Below, piece by piece: positions 1-12,712 of a stretch of DNA of 64,000 nucleotides. The stretch spans positions 992,001-1,056,000 of the forward strand of contig JAXBDG010000006.1 in NCBI GenBank assembly GCA_036320915.1, in the 5' to 3' direction. The notes beneath the pieces were generated by a model. That model saw nothing but the letters and a program-made list of their open reading frames with translations, did no database searches and was not told where the DNA came from. The DNA is from Linnemannia elongata (taxonomy: Eukaryota; Mortierellomycota; Mortierellomycetes; Mortierellales; Mortierellaceae). How positions within the stretch are numbered: position 1 is the first letter of the stretch; every line of letters starts with the position of its first letter. A program made the position numbers and the translations under genes.

Positions 1-3000
1 AGCAAGGAACTCCCGCCCCATTGACCACCGTCCAGCTCATGGAAACCGGTGGCGAGCGCAACCCCCGTGATGCCCGTGAGCGTCTCGTTGCTGCCAACAA
101 GGAGCTCGGTCTCGCCCTGGCCGATGATGAAATCGACTACCTCGTCGCCGCCTTCATCGGAAGCAGCAAGTTGAGCTCCGACAGCTGTCTCGCAAGAAAC
201 CCCACCGACGTCGAGCTCTTCATGTTCGCCCAGGTTAACTCGGAGCACTGTCGCCACAAGATCTTTGGCGCCGACTGGACAATCGACGGCGAAAAGAAGC
301 CCCACTCGCTCTTTGGCATGATCAAGAACACCCACCAGCTCCACCCCCAGCACACCCTCTCCGCCTACTCTGATAACGCCGCTGTCCTTCAGGGTCCCAA
401 GGGCACCCGCTTTGCCCCACTTGCCGACGACAACTACGCTTACAACTTGTTTGAGGAGGAGGTGCACACCGTCGTCAAGGTCGAGACCCACAACCACCCT
501 ACTGCCGTTTCACCCTTCCCTGGAGCTGCTACTGGATCAGGAGGAGAGATTCGTGATGAGGGAGCCACCGGTATCGGTTCCAAGCCCAAGGCTGGTTTGA
601 CTGGTTTCACCGTCTCCAACTTGTTGATCCCTGGACACGTTCAGCCCTGGGAGACCGATTACGGAAAGCCCTCGCACGTTGCCTCAGCTTTGGATATCAT
701 GATTCAGGGACCTCTCGGAGGTGCTGCCTTTAACAACGAGTTTGGTCGCCCTGCCATCACTGGTTACTTCCGTACCTTCCTTGAGTCCGTTCCCACCGCC
801 AACGGAAAGGATGAAATCCGCGGTTTCCACAAGCCCATTATGATTGCTGGAGGTTTGGGAACAATTCGCCCCAAGCATGTCCTCAAGAACAAGATCCAGC
901 CCGGTGCTCATTTGGTCGTCCTCGGTGGCCCCTGCATGTTGATCGGTCTCGGTGGTGGTGCTGCCAGTTCCATGACTTCGGGAGAGTCCTCGGCCGCGTT
1001 GGATTTCGCCTCGGTTCAGCGTGAGAACCCAGAGATGCAACGTCGCTGCCAGCAAGTCATTGATTCCTGCACAGCCTTGGGTGATAAGAACGTCATCCAG
1101 TCGATTCACGATGTCGGTGCTGGAGGACTTTGCAACGCCCTTCCCGAGATTGTTCACGATTGCGACCTTGGTGCCGTGATTGAGCTCCGCAACATCAACA
1201 ACGACGACCCCAGTATGTCCCCCATGGAGATTTGGTGCAATGAGTCCCAAGAGCGTTACGTTCTTGCCATCGGACCCGAGAACATTGAGACCTTCAAGGC
1301 CATCTGCGAGCGTGAGCGATGCCCCTACGCCTTGGCTGGTATCGCCACGGCTGAGGAGAAGCTGGTCTTGACCGACAGCCTTTTGGGAACAACCCCCATT
1401 GACCTGCCCATGTCGACCCTCTTCGGCAAGCCCCCCAAGATGTCCCGTACCACGGCCACCGTCGTTCCCACCCGCCACGCCTTTGACAGCAGCTTGAAGT
1501 CTTACCTTCCCTCGTTGACCCAAGCTGCCGAGTTGGTCACCGATGCTGCTCACCGCGTCCTCCGTCTCCCCGCTGTTGCTTCCAAGTCCTTCTTGATCAC
1601 CATTGGTGACCGTACCATTACCGGATTGGTTGCCCGTGACCAATTTGTTGGACCTTGGCAGGTCCCCGTCGCCGATGTCGCCGTCACTGCTACCTCGCTC
1701 GGCGTCTCAGTCGGAGAGGCCATGGCCATGGGTGAGCGTCCCCCTATCGCTTTGATCTCGGCTGCTGCCTCCGCCCGCATGGCTGTCGGTGAGTGCATCA
1801 CCAACATGGCTGCTGCCAACATCCCCTCGTTGGGTCAGATCCGCATGTCTGCCAACTGGATGGCTGCCCCTGATCATGAGGGTGAGGGTTCTCGCTTGTA
1901 CGAGGCTGTCCAAGCTATCGGCTTGGATCTCTGCCCTGCTTTGGGTATCAGCATCCCTGTAGGCAAGGATTCGATGTCGATGAAGATGAAGTGGAAGCAG
2001 GACGGCGAGCAGGTTGAGGTCACTGCGCCTCTGTCGCTCAACATTACTGGATTCGGACCCGTCACGGATATTCACAAGACTCTTACTCCTGAGCTGATTA
2101 CCGATGCTGGTGAGACTGTTTTGGTATTGATTGACTTGGCTGATGGCAAGGAGCGCCTTGGAGGCTCGGCCATTGCTCAGGTTTACAAGCAGGTCGGTAA
2201 CGATGTTCCCGATGTCGAGAGCGCCGAGGTCCTCAAGTCATTCTTTAAGGGTATCCAGGCTGTCCGTGATCACGATGATCTTGTCCTTGCCTACCACGAT
2301 CGCTCGGATGGTGGTCTCTTTGCCACCGTTGCCGAGATGTGCTTTGCCGGTCACGTCGGTGCCAAGGTCGATCTTTCGAGCATCACTGAGGACGCTGTCG
2401 CTGGTTTGTTTAACGAGGAGTTGGGAGCTGTTGTCCAGGTCCGCTCTGCTCAACTCGACCAGTTCAAGGCTGTTTTTGCCCACCACGGATTCCCTGTCGA
2501 GTCTCTCAAGGTTGTCGGTTCCGTCAACGCCAAGGGTGATGATTCGATTGTTATCTCGCACAAGGGGGCCAACGTCCTCGAGTCGAACCGTGTCGAGTTG
2601 CAGCGCATTTGGACCGAGACATCTTACCATATCCAGACCATCCGTGACAACTCGGAGTGCGCCCAGCAGGAGTTCGATGCATTGTTGGATGCCCAGGATC
2701 CTGGTTTGTCGTACCAGTTGACCTTCAACCCTGCCGAGGAAGTCTTGTCGGCTGCTGATTTGGCTCTTGCCCAGGCCGACCGCCCCAAGGTGGCCATCTT
2801 GCGCGAGCAGGGTGTCAACGGTCAGATCGAGATGGCTTATGCTTTCCACGCCGCTGGATTTACTGCTGTGGATGTTCACATGTCGGATATCTTGTCTGGC
2901 AAGGTGACTCTCAAGGACTTTAAGGGTATTGCTGCCTGTGGTGGATTCTCGTACGGTGATGTCCTCGGAGCCGGTTCCGGTTGGGCAAAGTCGATCTTGT

Positions 3001-3605
3001 TGCACGAGCGTACCCGCAACGAGTTCTATGATTTCTTGACCGTCCGTCAGGATACGTTTGCCCTGGGAGTCTGCAACGGATGCCAGTTCTTGTCGCAGAT
3101 GCGCGAGTTGATTCCTGGTGCTGAGCACTGGCCCTACTTCAAGCGTAACCAGAGCGAGCAGTTCGAGGCTCGCTTCAGCATGGTCGCGTTGGAGGACAAC
3201 ACTGCTGCTGCTGGGGCCTCGTCGACTGTTCCTTCGATCTTCTTTGACGGTATGCGCGGATCCAAGTTCCCTATTGCTGTTGCTCACGGAGAGGGTCGTG
3301 CCGAGTTTGTCAAGCCTTCGGATCTGGAGGCTCTTCAGGCTCAGGGTTTGATTGCCGCTTCCTATATCGATAACTACGGCAAGAGAACCGAGCAGTACCC
3401 TTTGAACCCCAACGGATCACCCCTCGGTATTACTGCTGTCCAGACGCCCAACGGCCGTGTCCTTGCTATGATGCCTCACCCTGAGCGTGTGTCGAGCCGG
3501 GAGGCCAACTCGTGGTACCCCCGCGCGGAGGGTGCTCAGTGGGGCGAGCAAGGCCCTTGGTTGAGGATGTTCAAGAACGCCCGTACCTGGGTCAGCCGCC
3601 AGTAA
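1..3605 (+). CDS. ADE6: Phosphoribosylformylglycinamidine synthase (FGAM synthase), 3' part
   Basis: Fourth step of de novo purine synthesis: converts FGAR, glutamine and ATP to FGAM in the cytosol. The frame is open to the left window edge, so the N-terminus (roughly 150 residues compared with the usual 1,300-1,360) lies outside; the first Met inside the window is not a credible start. About 1,200 residues are visible with no intron. Seen in order: the first PurL/AIRS-like half with the [20 protein letters not shown] stretch near 480-545, the second half with [10 protein letters not shown] near 1960-1990, and a C-terminal class I glutamine amidotransferase domain. The latter has the nucleophile motif GVCNGCQ near 3066-3085 and the MMPHPERV His-Glu motif near 3468-3490. 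Codon use is strongly biased to C/G-ending codons, as expected of a well-expressed enzyme. The stop TAA at 3603 is followed by AATAAA near 3650. The identification is firm; only the 5' end is missing. Confidence 0.97.
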   Translation, partial: QGTPAPLTTVQLMETGGERNPRDARERLVAANKELGLALADDEIDYLVAAFIGSSKLSSDSCLARNPTDVELFMFAQVNSEHCRHKIFGADWTIDGEKKPHSLFGMIKNTHQLHPQHTLSAYSDNAAVLQGPKGTRFAPLADDNYAYNLFEEEVHTVVKVETHNHPTAVSPFPGAATGSGGEIRDEGATGIGSKPKAGLTGFTVSNLLIPGHVQPWETDYGKPSHVASALDIMIQGPLGGAAFNNEFGRPAITGYFRTFLESVPTANGKDEIRGFHKPIMIAGGLGTIRPKHVLKNKIQPGAHLVVLGGPCMLIGLGGGAASSMTSGESSAALDFASVQRENPEMQRRCQQVIDSCTALGDKNVIQSIHDVGAGGLCNALPEIVHDCDLGAVIELRNINNDDPSMSPMEIWCNESQERYVLAIGPENIETFKAICERERCPYALAGIATAEEKLVLTDSLLGTTPIDLPMSTLFGKPPKMSRTTATVVPTRHAFDSSLKSYLPSLTQAAELVTDAAHRVLRLPAVASKSFLITIGDRTITGLVARDQFVGPWQVPVADVAVTATSLGVSVGEAMAMGERPPIALISAAASARMAVGECITNMAAANIPSLGQIRMSANWMAAPDHEGEGSRLYEAVQAIGLDLCPALGISIPVGKDSMSMKMKWKQDGEQVEVTAPLSLNITGFGPVTDIHKTLTPELITDAGETVLVLIDLADGKERLGGSAIAQVYKQVGNDVPDVESAEVLKSFFKGIQAVRDHDDLVLAYHDRSDGGLFATVAEMCFAGHVGAKVDLSSITEDAVAGLFNEELGAVVQVRSAQLDQFKAVFAHHGFPVESLKVVGSVNAKGDDSIVISHKGANVLESNRVELQRIWTETSYHIQTIRDNSECAQQEFDALLDAQDPGLSYQLTFNPAEEVLSAADLALAQADRPKVAILREQGVNGQIEMAYAFHAAGFTAVDVHMSDILSGKVTLKDFKGIAACGGFSYGDVLGAGSGWAKSILLHERTRNEFYDFLTVRQDTFALGVCNGCQFLSQMRELIPGAEHWPYFKRNQSEQFEARFSMVALEDNTAAAGASSTVPSIFFDGMRGSKFPIAVAHGEGRAEFVKPSDLEALQAQGLIAASYIDNYGKRTEQYPLNPNGSPLGITAVQTPNGRVLAMMPHPERVSSREANSWYPRAEGAQWGEQGPWLRMFKNARTWVSRQ

Positions 3606-4608
3606 ATTGCCTTTTATTTTTTATTCCCCTATTTGCATCTTTCCTATGAATAAATTGTTCTTTTTGTCATTTTTGTCATTTTCCTTGTATTCTTGTTTGT
3701 CTTGATCCATACTTTCTCTGCCACACGGTCTTTCTTACATCGTAGACGATTGCATTGCTATCAAGAAAATGTTTTTTTTTGTTTTTTTTTGTTTAAAGGA
3801 TATAAAAAGAGAGAGTAAACCGCTCAGAATGTGCGACCGCCCTCATCATAGCCACCTTGAAGGGTGACTAGACAAGATCATCAATAAGCAGGCACCCGAC
3901 TCTTCAAGAGAAGAGTATACAGGTGTGCTTCGCTTCCCTTTACGGGCAGCGCACTTCAACTCATCGTCGAGGGTAAACCGTGTGTCTATGTTGGGAAACA
4001 AAGACTGGAAATGTACTAGACAGAAATCCTGTAAGTACAGTCGATAGAGAACAAAACCCTTCGCGGTTGCCGATTTAATTTATAGTCCAAGAAGGTTGGT
4101 TGTGACTACGAAAAAAGGAAAGAAATAATTACAAAGACATTAATATCCATGGGTGGGTGTTTCTTTTTGCTTTGAAAGAGATTTAAAGAAGATAAATGTG
4201 ACCATCAATTTAGCGAAGGTCATAACTGGACAATAATGTTGAACAGCCGATTCTGGTCCTAGGAAGATGATTACTCAACCAATATCGGGAGTATTCATCA
4301 ACTGAGTATTCATCTATGCGCCTTTCCCCTTACATTTCATTCACCTCATCTTTGCATAGTTCACCTGTATCTCGGTTGTGCACTTGAAAAAAAAAAAAAA
4401 AAAAGAAAAAGAAGACGGCTTGATATTGCCTATGCTCAAGTCGGTTTCATCAATGATCAACGTCAAGATGGGGATCCTACCGGAAGATATCCACTGACCA
4501 ATCATAACCTTCTCTTCGCCTTTCACATTTTTTTCTCCCTCGCCTCCTCAGTTCCTCATATTTCTTCCTTGCCATTTTGTTTGCCTACATAAAACACGCA
4601 TTCACATC

Positions 4609-4621
4609 CACGTGTATATAA
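4609..4621 (+). promoter_or_regulatory. E-box (CACGTG) abutting a TATATAA box
   Basis: CACGTG at 4609-4614 runs directly into TATATAA at 4615-4621, about 20 bases before an ATG at 4640. The arrangement looks like a core promoter. No intact gene was found downstream, only interrupted acidic coding-like frames, so this may be a relic or belong to an unrecognised short or non-coding transcript. Confidence 0.3.
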
Positions 4622-5635
4622 CGACAACACGGTGTTCTTATGAAGATGTACGACCCTGGACTCAAATCAGATGAGGTGAAAGAAGAGGAGCGGGTGGTGG
4701 AGGGAAAGGCTGAGGATGAGGATGAGGAAGAGAACGGAGAGCAGCGACGAAGTTGATATCATGAAACATCGTCGATGTTGACGAGACGTTCGACAGAGCG
4801 GTTTATGTGCCAAGCGACGGAGACAAAGAAGACGACGATAAGGTGGATGAGAGCGGTGACGATGATGAGATTGAGGACGTAAACGAGGATAGGGAAGAGG
4901 AAGAGAGCTGCTGGAGCGTGGCAGCATAATTTGGGGGAGTGATAAGGTTATTGGTGGGGACGAAGAAGGCTGAGCTGAAGGAAAAGAAGAAGCTTGAGGT
5001 CAAGGGGAATAAGAGACTTGAGTTCAATGGGAGTAGCAAGGTTGAGAGGAGTAAGAAAAGCCTTTACAGATTTTCATCTCGCAATGGCGCCTGTTGGATG
5101 TGCCCAGGAAGGTGATGGGTATGGTTGGTAGTAAAAAAGGAATCGTATCATTAAAATAAAATAAAATAAATAAGGGGGCGTGAACCACCCAGATTTGTGC
5201 CATCTCGTGAGCAACGCAAGAGCGACTTTCTTTTAACGTCAACGTCTACTGTCAGAGAGGTAGAGAGGCGAGAGAGGCGAGAGTCAGGGGGGGAGGGGGG
5301 ATTCGCCGCTTAGCTTCTCACCCTGGACCTTGCTTCCTACCATCCTCAAGTCCTTCCTTTATTTTGTCCTGCCTTACTTCCCTAGCTGTTCATCATAAAG
5401 ATGGAGATATTGCAGAAGAGGTCAATAGGCTAAAAAATAAACAAAAGAGAAGCTTACTTTTGTGCACAGACGGCAAGATGGTTTGAGTGGATATGCCCGT
5501 GTTTTTGTGTTGAATGGGCTGATTTTTCGACCTCCCTCAACCGAAAATAGACTTTTATATTTTCAGGCACCGCTTTTTTATGGCATTGGCAGTTGACTTT
5601 TCTCTGAGCTATTTTGTCCCCTGGAACCAACTGGC

Positions 5636-5666
5636 ACGCACACAGACACACAGACACACAGACATA
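5636..5666. repeat. Imperfect ACACAGAC microsatellite
   Basis: Several imperfect copies of a CA/GA-containing octamer lie in intergenic DNA. A simple tandem repeat; no gene is affected. Confidence 0.7.
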
Positions 5667-6330
5667 CACATGGACAACTCCACTGACAGTCGTGAAAAGT
5701 AAGCAAAAGATGCCTCGCTCTTACTGATTTCTGTGCATCCTTCTTGTGCTTGCGTTCTGTCATGTCCATCTCCTATCTCCTGGTTTTTTGAACAACTTCT
5801 AGCCAAATGACTTGCCTGCCTGCCTGACTAACTAACTGACTGAATGACAGACTGCCTGATATTGCCCCTGTATCCCCCTGCCTCCTCTTTCAGCTTGCTA
5901 CCGAGGAAGTGACACTTTCGCCGTTTGCATCCTTACTTATTTATTTAGACACTACGCCCCCGGTTAACATGGCCACCTGGACATCCAACTGGTGCACAAG
6001 GCACGACAATAGAGAGGACAGACAGGGGCTCTCACTTTTATTTATTATTTGTCACAGACAGTTTCTATTCCTTCATTCCTTTCCTCCTTCCTTCTTTTTT
6101 TCCTTCCTTTCGCCCGCCCACGCCCTCCTCATTAATCATACCCTGCCCGTCTCAATCTTTATACCCCTCTCTGTCTCTCTCTTTCTCTCTCTATCATTTT
6201 TCAATACCCTTTCTCTTCACTCCCTACTCCCTTCTATACCCTCTATCACCCTTGCAGACACACAAGTAGATAATCACCTCCTCTCTCCTTTCCTCCCAAC
6301 AACTCGACTCAATCCAACAGACCGACGACA

Positions 6331-9300
6331 ATGAAGGCTGCGCTAATTGTCTCGGCACTGCTGGCGGCAACAACGGTCGTCTCGGCCGGAAGACTGCACA
6401 CCCCTACCCCCTCCAACTCTCAGCAGCTCGTCCGCCGATCGTTCATTGTCGAGTACGACGACCACTACTCTCACTCCCACTTTGCCACTGCACTCAAGCG
6501 TCGTCAAATCGAGGTCGATGTCCATAAGGAGTATGAGATCTTCAATGGAGCCGCCATCACCCTCCGTTCGGAAGAACACAGCGGCGAGCACCTGGCTACC
6601 TTGGCTGGCATCAAGAATGTCTGGCCCGTCACCACCTACTCCCTGCCTCACATCCGTGAACCCCACAACCCTATTGAGCCCTTTGCAGAGGGTGTCATCC
6701 AGGCAGCCGCAGTATCAAACCACAACTCGACCGGTGTCAACGTCCTTCACGACTCCTTCAACCTCACTGGCGCAGGGATTAAAGTCGGCGTCCTTGACTC
6801 GGGTGTGGACTACAACCACCCCGTCTTTGCTATCCCTCCGGCCACCAAGGGCTGCTTTGCAGTCGACTCTCCAACCTGTCGATTTATCAAGGGATGGGAC
6901 TTCGTGGGCGATGCCTACACTAGCTCGAAAATGCCCGTACCAGGGCCAGACCCAATGGACAGACATGGACATGGAACCCATGTGGCCGGTATTATCGGTG
7001 GCAACGCTCTCTCCCCTACCATTGTCCCTCGACCAATTACCCCGTGGGTTGGTGTTGCCCCTGGAGTCACTTTTGGCATCTATAAGGTCATCGGCAAGGC
7101 TGGTGTCACCACAACCGAGGTTTTGTTGTCAGCAATGGAGATGGCCTACAAGGATGGCATGAATGTAAGTTGGCCTTCATCATCTTTTCATCTCTGTCCT
7201 ATTTTTTTTCTTAACATTACAGCTGTCCTACCCTGTTGCCTGCTGCAGCCGTTGTACTGTACTCCCCTTCCCCTCCCACTCGTCACTTCCTTCTCTCACT
7301 TTTACTTCCCTTCTCACTTTTTACTTCCCCCTCCCACTATTTACTTCCCCATTTGCCACCCCCACGTATTGTTTATTTTATTGTTGTTGTCGCTAATGCA
7401 CACAGCCCAACAGCGACGGACACTCCGAAAGTCGAAAATTTGCGACCCCCCTCTCCACTTTGTTGTAATGCTATCCCCGGTAAACAAAATGTAGCAACAA
7501 CAACAGCTAAACAGAAACTATATATATACACTGGCTCCATCGCCTATTCTAGATCATCAACATGTCGCTCGGTGGTGGGTCAGCCTACAGAGACGGGCCC
7601 GAGGCTAAACTGGCAGAGACCCTGACCGCCAACGGCATGGTCGTCATTTCTGCCGCAGGAAACGAGGGCTCCGATGGCGTCTGGATGGTCTCTGACCTGG
7701 GCTTGGGCGACAGCACCACCTCTGTTGCCTCCTTCGATGGCGCATTCGCAACCTACAACTACTTCACCTATGCCGGCGTCAACTACCCCTACCAATCCTC
7801 GCTCATTTTCCAACCTAGTACTGGAATCAACAATGGAATCATCCCCATCTTGTCGACCCTCGACGGATCCCTATCCAGCGGATGTAACCCGGCCTTTTAC
7901 TCAGGAGTCGACCTCAGAGGCAAATATGCGCTAGTCAAATACTCACCCGGAGAGTGCGATTCAAAAATTCGCCAGGCCAGCTTCCAGGCTGCCGGTGCAA
8001 TCGGCTTCTTGGTTCAGGCACTGCAAGGAGATTTTGTCGGCTTTGCAGCCACAGCTGCCTTCCCCATTGCTGGAGTCGACTATGCATCCGGTTTGGCGTT
8101 GATTGCAGCATGGAAGGCCAACCCCGCAGGAGCATTTACTTGGGGTGGAGCTGCAACGATCGAGTTCCCTAATCCTGATGGTGGTGGACCTTCGAGTTTC
8201 TCGTCGTATGGTCTAGATGGCGAGCTTCGATCCAAGCCCGATGTTGGAGCACCCGGCGGAAAGATTCTATCTTCCTATCCTATTGCCCAGGGTGGATACA
8301 GCGTTTTATCAGGCACCTCCATGGCGACTCCCTATGTTGTCGGAGCCAACGCTTTGTTTATGGAGTCTAAGCGAGCCAAGCCTCTGGGAGCTGACATCCG
8401 CAAGGTCTTCAAGAACACGGCTACTTTCAGCCGCGGCCCTAACTCGATGATCGTGGATTCGGCTCTCAAGCAAGGAGCAGGATTGATTAATGTCCTCAAC
8501 GCCGTCCGAACGACTTCATCTATTACTCCCGACCACATCGACCTCCTGGACACTGTCAACTTTAAACGGACGGCCGACATTACCATCACCAATTCAGGAG
8601 CAACTGCAGAGACCTACACTCTGTCCCACGTTGCTGCCGATACCCTCAATTTTTATTACGTCGCCGGCAACCCCTTCCCTCAGGGCAAACCTTTGGTCTC
8701 AAAGGACCAGGCCACCGTCAGCTTTGGATCGAACCAGATTCAAATCGCAGCCGGCCAGTCTGCCACAGTGACCTTGACATTTACTGAGCCTTCGTCAGGA
8801 AGTGCCTCCCAGTTCCCATTGTACTCTGGATTTGTAGTGGCAACCCCAGCAACAGCAGGTGCGATCGCAGTCCAAGTCCCTTACACAGGCATGAAGGGCG
8901 ATGTTAGGCAGGTGCCCATGATGGATACCGCCTCTGGATACCCAATGCTGACGATGGTGAGCGCCTCTGGCCGGTCCTTGGTTACTATCCCCCGCAACGC
9001 TGTCTTTGACCTGACTCGTCCCAACGCCGCCACGGTCCCAGTGGTCTTGACCCGTCTTGGCTCACACACACCCGATCTAACCATTCGAGTCTACAATGAC
9101 AAGAATCAGTTTGCCGGGTTCATGAGCAGTCCGTCGAAGGGCCCCGCGTTCGGAACGTCTGGTCGCCAGATGAACCTTGACGCGGAGACGAACGAGAAGG
9201 AATATTCGGGCTTTGATTGGGAGGGCGAGATCTACCTGGTCGAGAACGCAACCACTACAGCCCATCAAATCGTCCCTTCGGGAACGTATAATATTGTGGT

Positions 9301-9517
9301 TGCAGCCCAGAAAAAGTTTACAAAGGGCACGTACCCCGACGACTTTGAGGTCTACAAGCTGGGATCTGTGACAGTCAAGACCAACGGTCCCCCTCTCCCC
9401 GAATTGACCGACAGTGGCGCCGCTGGTTTGAGTGCTGCCGTCTCATCCCTTGGAAGTCTTGGAGTTGTTGCCGTGACGAGTGTTTTGATGTCCTTGGCCA
9501 TAGCCGTAGGTCTGTAA
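6331..9517 (+). CDS. Secreted subtilisin-like serine protease (S8A, PA-domain type), probably GPI-anchored
   Basis: Exons 6331-7164 and 7553-9517, joined in phase 0, give 932 residues. Order: signal peptide (about 1-19), I9 inhibitor propeptide (about 35-110), and a peptidase S8 domain with catalytic Asp156 (VLDSGVDY), His214 (HGHGTHVAG), oxyanion Asn315 (AAGNEGS) and Ser534 (SGTSMATP). A PA domain is inserted before the Ser motif, followed by Fn3-like beta-rich domains and a C-terminal Ala/Ser/Val hydrophobic tail after a Ser/Gly spacer. The tail fits a GPI signal, so the enzyme probably sits on the wall or membrane. The architecture resembles Vpr-type subtilases. The 388-nt intron is unusually long and contains pyrimidine-rich imperfect repeats. 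A paralogue with an intron at the identical codon lies 5 kb downstream. Its codon use is far less biased than that of the paralogue. The family is certain; substrate and anchoring are inferred. Confidence 0.93.
7238..7352 (+). repeat. Imperfect pyrimidine-rich repeats inside the subtilase intron
   Basis: Units built around CTTTTTACTTCCCCCTCCCACT recur with variation inside the intron 7165-7552. They account for part of its extra length relative to the 119-nt intron at the same position in the paralogue. Confidence 0.5.
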
Positions 9518-9789
9518 ACAGTGGAAGGTCCTTTCTTGTATCTACTAGTTATTTATGAATTATTTATCTTTTTATCTCATTTTGTTACGATCCCCCCGCC
9601 TCATCCTAAAATAAAAAGGCTAGCGCGTCAGTTTTTTGCGCATGTAGTTTACAAATAACATGCTTCATGACAGGGACATTTGAACTCAATATTATGAAAA
9701 GAAACAGTTCATTTTCTACGAAGTGTTTTCATTTTGGTAATTTTCGTCAATCATAGTCCTTCTCGATCTTCTTACGCTCTTCCTTTTCG

Positions 9790-9822
<33 letters not shown>
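9790..9822. repeat. Poly(A) tract, 33 nt
   Basis: Uninterrupted run of 33 A in intergenic DNA. No flanking target-site duplication was recognised, so a retroposed origin is not supported. Confidence 0.85.
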
Positions 9823-9825
<3 letters not shown>

Positions 9826-12661
9826 AGAGAATCGCGTGCTTGCAAAGAAATGGGTACTTCATTAAGACTACCCAACCACCTCGAATTTTACGCCATATGT
9901 CCTAGTCGGCCTTGCATTGCATTCCCTTGCCTTGCCTGGCGCAATTATCAGGGTTCAAAGACCGACCACTCCTCATCCTCGATTATGCCTTACACACTCA
10001 ACTTGCAGTACAGCTCTTCTTGTCGGTGAAGATAAGAGGTGAGGCAGGAAGAGGAGGAAGAGAAGGAAAGGACGAAGGAGAGGACGACGAAGAAGAAGAA
10101 AAAGAAGAAGACTTACATGCACATAGACTGGAGTAACATTTGAGCCCCATGCAGATGTAACACGGAGGAGATCCAACGGGTATGCATGCAGAAGAGGAAG
10201 AGTTTTCCATTCATTCCTGCTCCATTTGTATAATTCTTTCTTTATAAGTATCTCTTCTTCAACGAGTTAGACTGAACTTCCATTGATATCCAGAAAATGG
10301 GGGTTTTTTGGAGTGCGGGGGGAGAGCGAGTAGGTATGTAAGGGTGCAGAGGACGGTGTTTATTTCTGCGCAGCTCCATTCTAGCCTCTGAGAAGCCACA
10401 CTATTGTGGGCGATAGAGGGAGAGAGAGATCGACTATAAATTGAGAGGCAAGGAGGAGCGGCTCAATTGAAACCTAGTTGGAGCCCTGAGAAAATGGTGA
10501 TAACTGGATGAACAATGGCGAGTTTTTCCTCTTCTCTGTTTTTATTGTCGTTATTGTTGTTGTCAGCTACTTCCCCCCCTTTCTCTAGCTCACAGTGCTT
10601 TTATTAGTTTACAATTGAGGACAAACGATCGTCGATTTTGCTTTTGTGGCAATGAGCAAAAAGGGGTTTCTTCTTTCATGTCGCTGAGAACCAACCTTAC
10701 TATCGCGAGACCTGGGACCTCCCGATTGGAGGAAGGTGAAGGAAAAGACTCAGAAATAGATAGAAAAGAGAAATGAGAAAGAAGGGCGACAAAGAAGGAA
10801 TGAATGCGCTTTGCTGATCCCCTTTACGTGCGAATCTTGTTTTGGTTAATAAAGCTAATAAGGGTCTAGAGTCTGCACATCTAGCTTTCGCTCATATCTG
10901 GTTACTGTAATTGATGCATATCCAAAGCTCCAGCTCATTGTTCAATACAGGAATTCCATGATAATGACAACAACAACAACAAAAAAAAATCAATCAGAGA
11001 TGGGGTTGCTTGAGTTTAGATATCCTATGCTCGCAGACAACAAACCTGGGAAAAAGTACTGCCATTCATGGGAGTGTTTGTATTTCTAGTGATACGGAGA
11101 CAGACTGAGAATAATGGTCATAATGAGTACAATAGGGTGAGAGAGTTGAGAGAATGGGAGTTAAGTTGAGCCAACAGAAGAAGTATTTGTTGAGAGCATT
11201 CACTTAGTTGAAGCAACAAAACAAATGATATCAACCCTCCTCAACTCTGCCTCTTGTGTTCTACTCTTGAGAAATAAAAAACAAACCCAAAAAAGCCGTT
11301 GTTGCCTGTTGTTGTTGTTGGTAGTGGTGGTGGTGTCAATCGTGATCCTGAAAGGCGGCGTAAACAAAGACCTTTTCCATTGGTCGTTCATATCTTTCTT
11401 TTTTTTTTTTTTTTTGTTGTTTTTGTTTGCGACTTTGTAGTTTATCCAGAAAAGTGCATCGTTACCTAGTTTACTTGTTTACAGGTCAAAGAAGAGAGGA
11501 GACTGAAATGAATAGGGACGATATCTTCAGCCGCGAAACTAAACCACCAATGAACATTCCACCGCGCCTCCTCTGACCTCGACCTTCAACCCTGCGTGAA
11601 GACACACATATGTATGCAAAAAAAAAGAGCAATGAGGTATTTCACACGTATCACTGAGCTCACTCGCTTTCTCACAAACACCCAATTGAAACCAAGGCAT
11701 GTGTGCCTGAATCATGGCCCTGAGAATCGATCGTTATTGGCAAACATCCGACCATAATCCGTAAAAATCATACCCACACACTCCAATGTTCGTAAAGCAT
11801 TCTTTGCTGGGTGTCCTTTGCTTTCAATAGTGAGGGTGAGCGATGGACATTGGACAAAGTTGAAGGGTGAATAGCCGAGTCTTTTCTTTTGCAATTGTGT
11901 ATGCCCATGTTCGAAACTTCGGCCTTACGTACCTCAACTTTATGTATTGTACATCTTTGTTCGTACTCACTCTCTACCTCACTTGAGTTGACTTAACTGA
12001 AATTACGCCCATAGCATGCTTCGCGAGTTCCCTGGTACACAGCTACTTTCAACGAATCAAAAGAGGTAAGCTAGGTGACTTTATAGGAAGCGGTGCGTAT
12101 TCCTTGCGATGCTGCAGGTTGTATTTGCTTTCTAGAAATATATGAGAGATAAGTGAGGCGGATGAGAAAGAGGGAGAATGAGAAGTTGGAAGGAGGAGGA
12201 GGCGCAAGCGAAGGGATATGCAATAAAAGGATGTAGGCTTATTTCCCAAGGACAAGGTTTTGAACCATAAACGAAGGGAGACAAACAAATAGGCTTTTGT
12301 TTCTCGTTGGGTTTCTCAAGAACAACAGACTAATTATCAAAAAGGTAAGAGAAGACGGAATAAGGAAAGTCTGGGAAATGAATAGTATTGCCTTTCTTCA
12401 TTGTTATGGTCGCGTTGTTGGGTTTAACCCTCTTCATTGTTTTATGTTTCTTGTTTAGCTGTTGCTGTTTATGATGTTGTTGTCCAAGTGCTCTTGTTTG
12501 TTTTGTTGCTTTGTTTGTATCCTTATTCGTTTACCTATTTGCCTTTTGTGTATTGAGGTAAAAGTCGTTAGGTGCTCAGCGAAAGTGAAGTGACCCTTGC
12601 ATTGCACCTACGATTGGCAGAAATGAATAGCAGCAGAGGCCAAGATGGAGTAGCAACAACG

Positions 12662-12712
12662 AAAAAAAAAAAAAAAAAAAAAAAAAGAGAGAGAGAGAGA
12701 GAAAGAAAGAAG
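12662..12712. repeat. Poly(A) followed by (GA)n / (GAAA)n
   Basis: A run of about 25 A passes into a GA dinucleotide repeat and then GAAA units; a compound microsatellite in intergenic DNA. Confidence 0.8.

Larger units (their letters stand above)
3606..6330. other. Intergenic region with no established gene
   Basis: About 2.7 kb between the FGAM synthase stop and the first subtilase. It is A/T- and pyrimidine-rich, with a poly(A) run near 4387-4404, a CACAGA-type microsatellite near 5636-5666, and a pyrimidine-rich leader before the subtilase ATG. A minus-strand frame open for about 78 codons (3846 to about 4081) has no ATG start. Fragments of acidic and lysine-rich open frame on the plus strand (4640-5107) follow a CACGTG plus TATATAA pair at 4609-4621, but they are broken by stops and a frame change. 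Neither could be built into a convincing gene. Confidence 0.5.

Noticed and set aside
684..1643. 319-codon antisense open frame opposite FGAM synthase
   Set aside because: Product is low-complexity Gly/Val/Asp/Leu and mirrors the C-ending codon bias of the sense gene; the sense frame is unequivocal.
2238..3287. 349-codon antisense open frame opposite FGAM synthase
   Set aside because: Same artefact of strong codon bias; no domain, no promoter, and it lies wholly within the conserved enzyme.
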